Source of the DNA: Halosegnis rubeus
GTDB lineage: Archaea; Halobacteriota; Halobacteria; Halobacteriales; Haloarculaceae
Assembly (NCBI RefSeq): GCF_009184545.1
Contig: NZ_QJOW01000006.1
Location: 1 to 64,000, forward strand
Direction: 5' to 3'
Length of the DNA: 64,000 nucleotides
The translations under genes and the position numbers were made by a program. Below, one piece after another: positions 62,454 to 64,000 of the stretch. Position 1 is the stretch's first letter. Each line of letters starts with the position of its first letter. A model generated the notes under the pieces. It had not been told where the DNA came from, did not search any database, and saw only the letters and a program-made list of their open reading frames with translations.

Positions 62454-62921
62454 ATGAATTATCGGTGGGAACAAGGCTCAATGGTGCCACCAAAATATAT
62501 CCGCTGTCACCCTGATAGTCTCGACTTAATGAGGGATCTCGACGCGATCGGCGGTATGTACAATATCGTGAGGCCAGACCGGAAGACTGCAGACCACCAA
62601 GTTCCGGTAGATAAGTTCATCAAGATGCTTCATGAACACGAGGTTCCTGAGGAGCTCTGTGTTGTCGGGCTAGAGTCCGTCCTCGCAGACGATGAGGAGA
62701 CTCGCCGTGAAGTAGTTGATACCATGCGAAGCGAGAGCGATTATCTAAACGGCCTCTCGCCACTCCCCAAGGTCCAGTTCGCTGTCGAGGGAAACTTCCA
62801 GAGTGTCGGGGAGTCGTTCGAACTTGAACATGATGGGGAGTTCTATCAACTTGAGACCGTTTTTGGATCGAGACTCAAACGTCGGAGCGACGGCTGGCTC
62901 GTCTCACCCTACCGGGTGTGA
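62454..62921 (+). CDS. Unrecognised small protein
   Basis: 155 residues (or 146 from the ATG at 62481). An AT-rich CTATTTAATT at 62434-62443 could be the TATA box and would favour the second ATG. The protein has KYIRCHPDSLDLMRDLDAIG, VDKFIKMLHEHEVPEELCVV and VQFAVEGNFQSVGESFELEH, ending with SDGWLVSPYRV. This is an alpha/beta layout without motifs I can name. It converges on the mcrC-like gene with a 6-bp gap. Confidence 0.55.
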   Translation: MNYRWEQGSMVPPKYIRCHPDSLDLMRDLDAIGGMYNIVRPDRKTADHQVPVDKFIKMLHEHEVPEELCVVGLESVLADDEETRREVVDTMRSESDYLNGLSPLPKVQFAVEGNFQSVGESFELEHDGEFYQLETVFGSRLKRRSDGWLVSPYRV

Positions 62922-62927
62922 CATAAG

Positions 62928-64000
62928 TCAAAGAAGTTTGATCGGGTTAGAAACGTCAACGATTAGTTCCGCCCCATCATCAATGAGGAAATACAGTCGT
63001 ACAGACCCATACTCGCCCTCACCGTCAGGATCGTAGATAGGAACACAGGTTGCTCTGTTCTTCGGGTAGCGAGGATTCCCACTTTCATCCTCTGCAGCCA
63101 GGTGTTCCTCGATTCGCCGCTGGGTAAATCGACCTTTGTTTGGAAGGTCGTTTTTATTAGGTCCGTGTCGTGAGAAGTTAATCGCGGCGACGACCCGGTT
63201 TGTAAATGTGCTCTCGTTGTCGATGGTGAATGGTCCATCGAGATGGGACACTCGTTGGAGGTCCGACTCAGTAGCCCCCTCAAGAGCCAGTATACGGTTC
63301 GAGTCCAAGGCTTCGAACACTCGTAGTTCCGGATGTTCTTCTGCTAAGGCATCGAAGACGTACTCTCGGACGCTCGACCGATATCGCTCACAGGTAAACT
63401 TGTCTGAGGATGTGACGACATTGACAACGCCGTCAGTTTGCTGGACCGCCATATCCATCGCCTCTAACTGAGGGCAGAGGAATGCCATCCGGTTACACCC
63501 GGTCAGATAGGCGTACGTAAACATCCGAGAGCGCGGCCCGGACTCATTAGCAGGATTCGATCCCTCCTCGTAATACTTGGAGTCTAGAATCGCAATAGGG
63601 CCGAGTGGACCATGTAGTAGATGATCGGGTTCGTGTTTCGCTCGTGGGTTTCCTTCGAACGGCTGAAGAGGATACTCTCGACTACATTTGACGCCCTCAA
63701 GGCTATCGAGACGGTCGATATTTGATTTTACGTCTTGGAGGATATCCTCGATTACCCGCTGTGAGTAATCTTCGAACAGCCCGTTCATGCTCAACGCATA
63801 GTCGACAAGCAGCTCTTCGGCGCCGCTTCCAGCCCCACCCAGTAACACCGACGAGAGGATCGAACGGGAGGCATGCAATGCCCGCTGATAGTAATGTCGT
63901 TGTCGAGGCAACATTTCGATCGTTAGCGACCGGTAGCGAGTAATATTGCGCGGCGAGTCCTTGACACCAAGCGATTCAAGCCGTTGAACCTCCCGGTGAA
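62928..64000 (-). CDS. mcrC: McrC-like restriction nuclease, C-terminal part (5' end outside window)
   Basis: The frame is open through the right edge, so the 357 codons are a C-terminal portion; an ATG at 63914 is internal, as upstream codons (HREVQRLESLGV, RYRSLTIEMLP) continue the pattern. LSMNGLFEDYSQRVIEDILQ is the typical McrC core, followed by KHEPDHLLHGPLGPIAILDS plus KYY, the PD-(D/E)XK motif PD...LDSK, and MFTYAYLTGCNRMAFLCP. McrC is the nuclease of McrBC type IV restriction, activated by an McrB GTPase. A McrB gene may lie just outside the window. C-terminal about 110 residues (NKGRFTQRRIEEHLAAEDES) are an extra domain. Confidence 0.8.
   Translation of the reverse strand, partial: HREVQRLESLGVKDSPRNITRYRSLTIEMLPRQRHYYQRALHASRSILSSVLLGGAGSGAEELLVDYALSMNGLFEDYSQRVIEDILQDVKSNIDRLDSLEGVKCSREYPLQPFEGNPRAKHEPDHLLHGPLGPIAILDSKYYEEGSNPANESGPRSRMFTYAYLTGCNRMAFLCPQLEAMDMAVQQTDGVVNVVTSSDKFTCERYRSSVREYVFDALAEEHPELRVFEALDSNRILALEGATESDLQRVSHLDGPFTIDNESTFTNRVVAAINFSRHGPNKNDLPNKGRFTQRRIEEHLAAEDESGNPRYPKNRATCVPIYDPDGEGEYGSVRLYFLIDDGAELIVDVSNPIKLL

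Overview
The window reads as DNA from a halophilic archaeon (Halobacteria). Proteins are strongly acidic, the main replication, partition and repair genes are archaeal or haloarchaeal in type (Orc1/Cdc6, Mre11-Rad50, DUF7344 regulators), and many start codons sit about 25-30 nt downstream of TATA-like boxes, as expected for leaderless haloarchaeal mRNAs. An Orc1/Cdc6 gene flanked by origin-recognition-box repeats, a ParA operon with a long repeat array, and a tyrosine recombinase suggest a megaplasmid, secondary replicon or integrated element. No rRNA, tRNA, CRISPR array or intact insertion sequence was recognised.

Layout. 0-2.4 kb: the end of a SWIM zinc-finger protein, a winged-helix/nucleotidyltransferase pair resembling an AbiE-type toxin-antitoxin, and a small haloarchaeal protein. 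2.4-5 kb: the replication origin (orc gene plus seven ORB-like repeats) and a frameshifted DNA polymerase B remnant. 5.2-11.8 kb: one 2195-codon protein with an N-terminal GHKL/sacsin-like ATPase and a C-terminal DUF3883-like domain. 12-13.9 kb: parA, a small acidic partner, and repeat arrays with an 8-bp GANTC period. 13.9-15.8 kb: tyrosine recombinase and an overlapping nuclease-like gene. 16-27 kb: a visibly more AT-rich island of mostly unrecognised genes linked by two recurring domains, ending in a CoiA-like nuclease. 27.3-28.9 kb: an AAA/DUF4143 ATPase.

29-35.3 kb: a tightly overlapping operon with VWA, HEAT-repeat, DUF7344, a chimeric ADP-ribosylglycohydrolase fragment, a CARF-like sensor and a PIN nuclease. 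35.6-40.2 kb: an Mre11-Rad50 pair. 40.4-43.6 kb: a multidomain protein with a TBP-like repeat, propeller-like strands, helical repeats, HTH and homing-endonuclease-associated repeats. 43.9-51.1 kb: an AddA/AddB-like helicase-nuclease pair. 51.3-61.2 kb: an unknown gene divergent from a DUF1156-DUF499-DUF1156 methylase/ATPase cluster of a type associated with anti-phage defence. 61.6-64 kb: an EVE/PUA-like protein, an unknown gene, an integrase remnant and the 3' part of an mcrC-like gene cut by the window end.

Taken together, the replicon backbone (origin, partition, recombinase) lies in the first 16 kb and the rest is largely a defence and DNA-processing island. The most novel-looking elements are the TBP/propeller/HEAT/HTH protein, the split CARF + PIN pair without a CRISPR locus, the paired methylases of which one has lost its motif IV consensus, a recurrent 55-60 residue module in four neighbouring proteins, and the 8-bp-phased GANTC array around parA.
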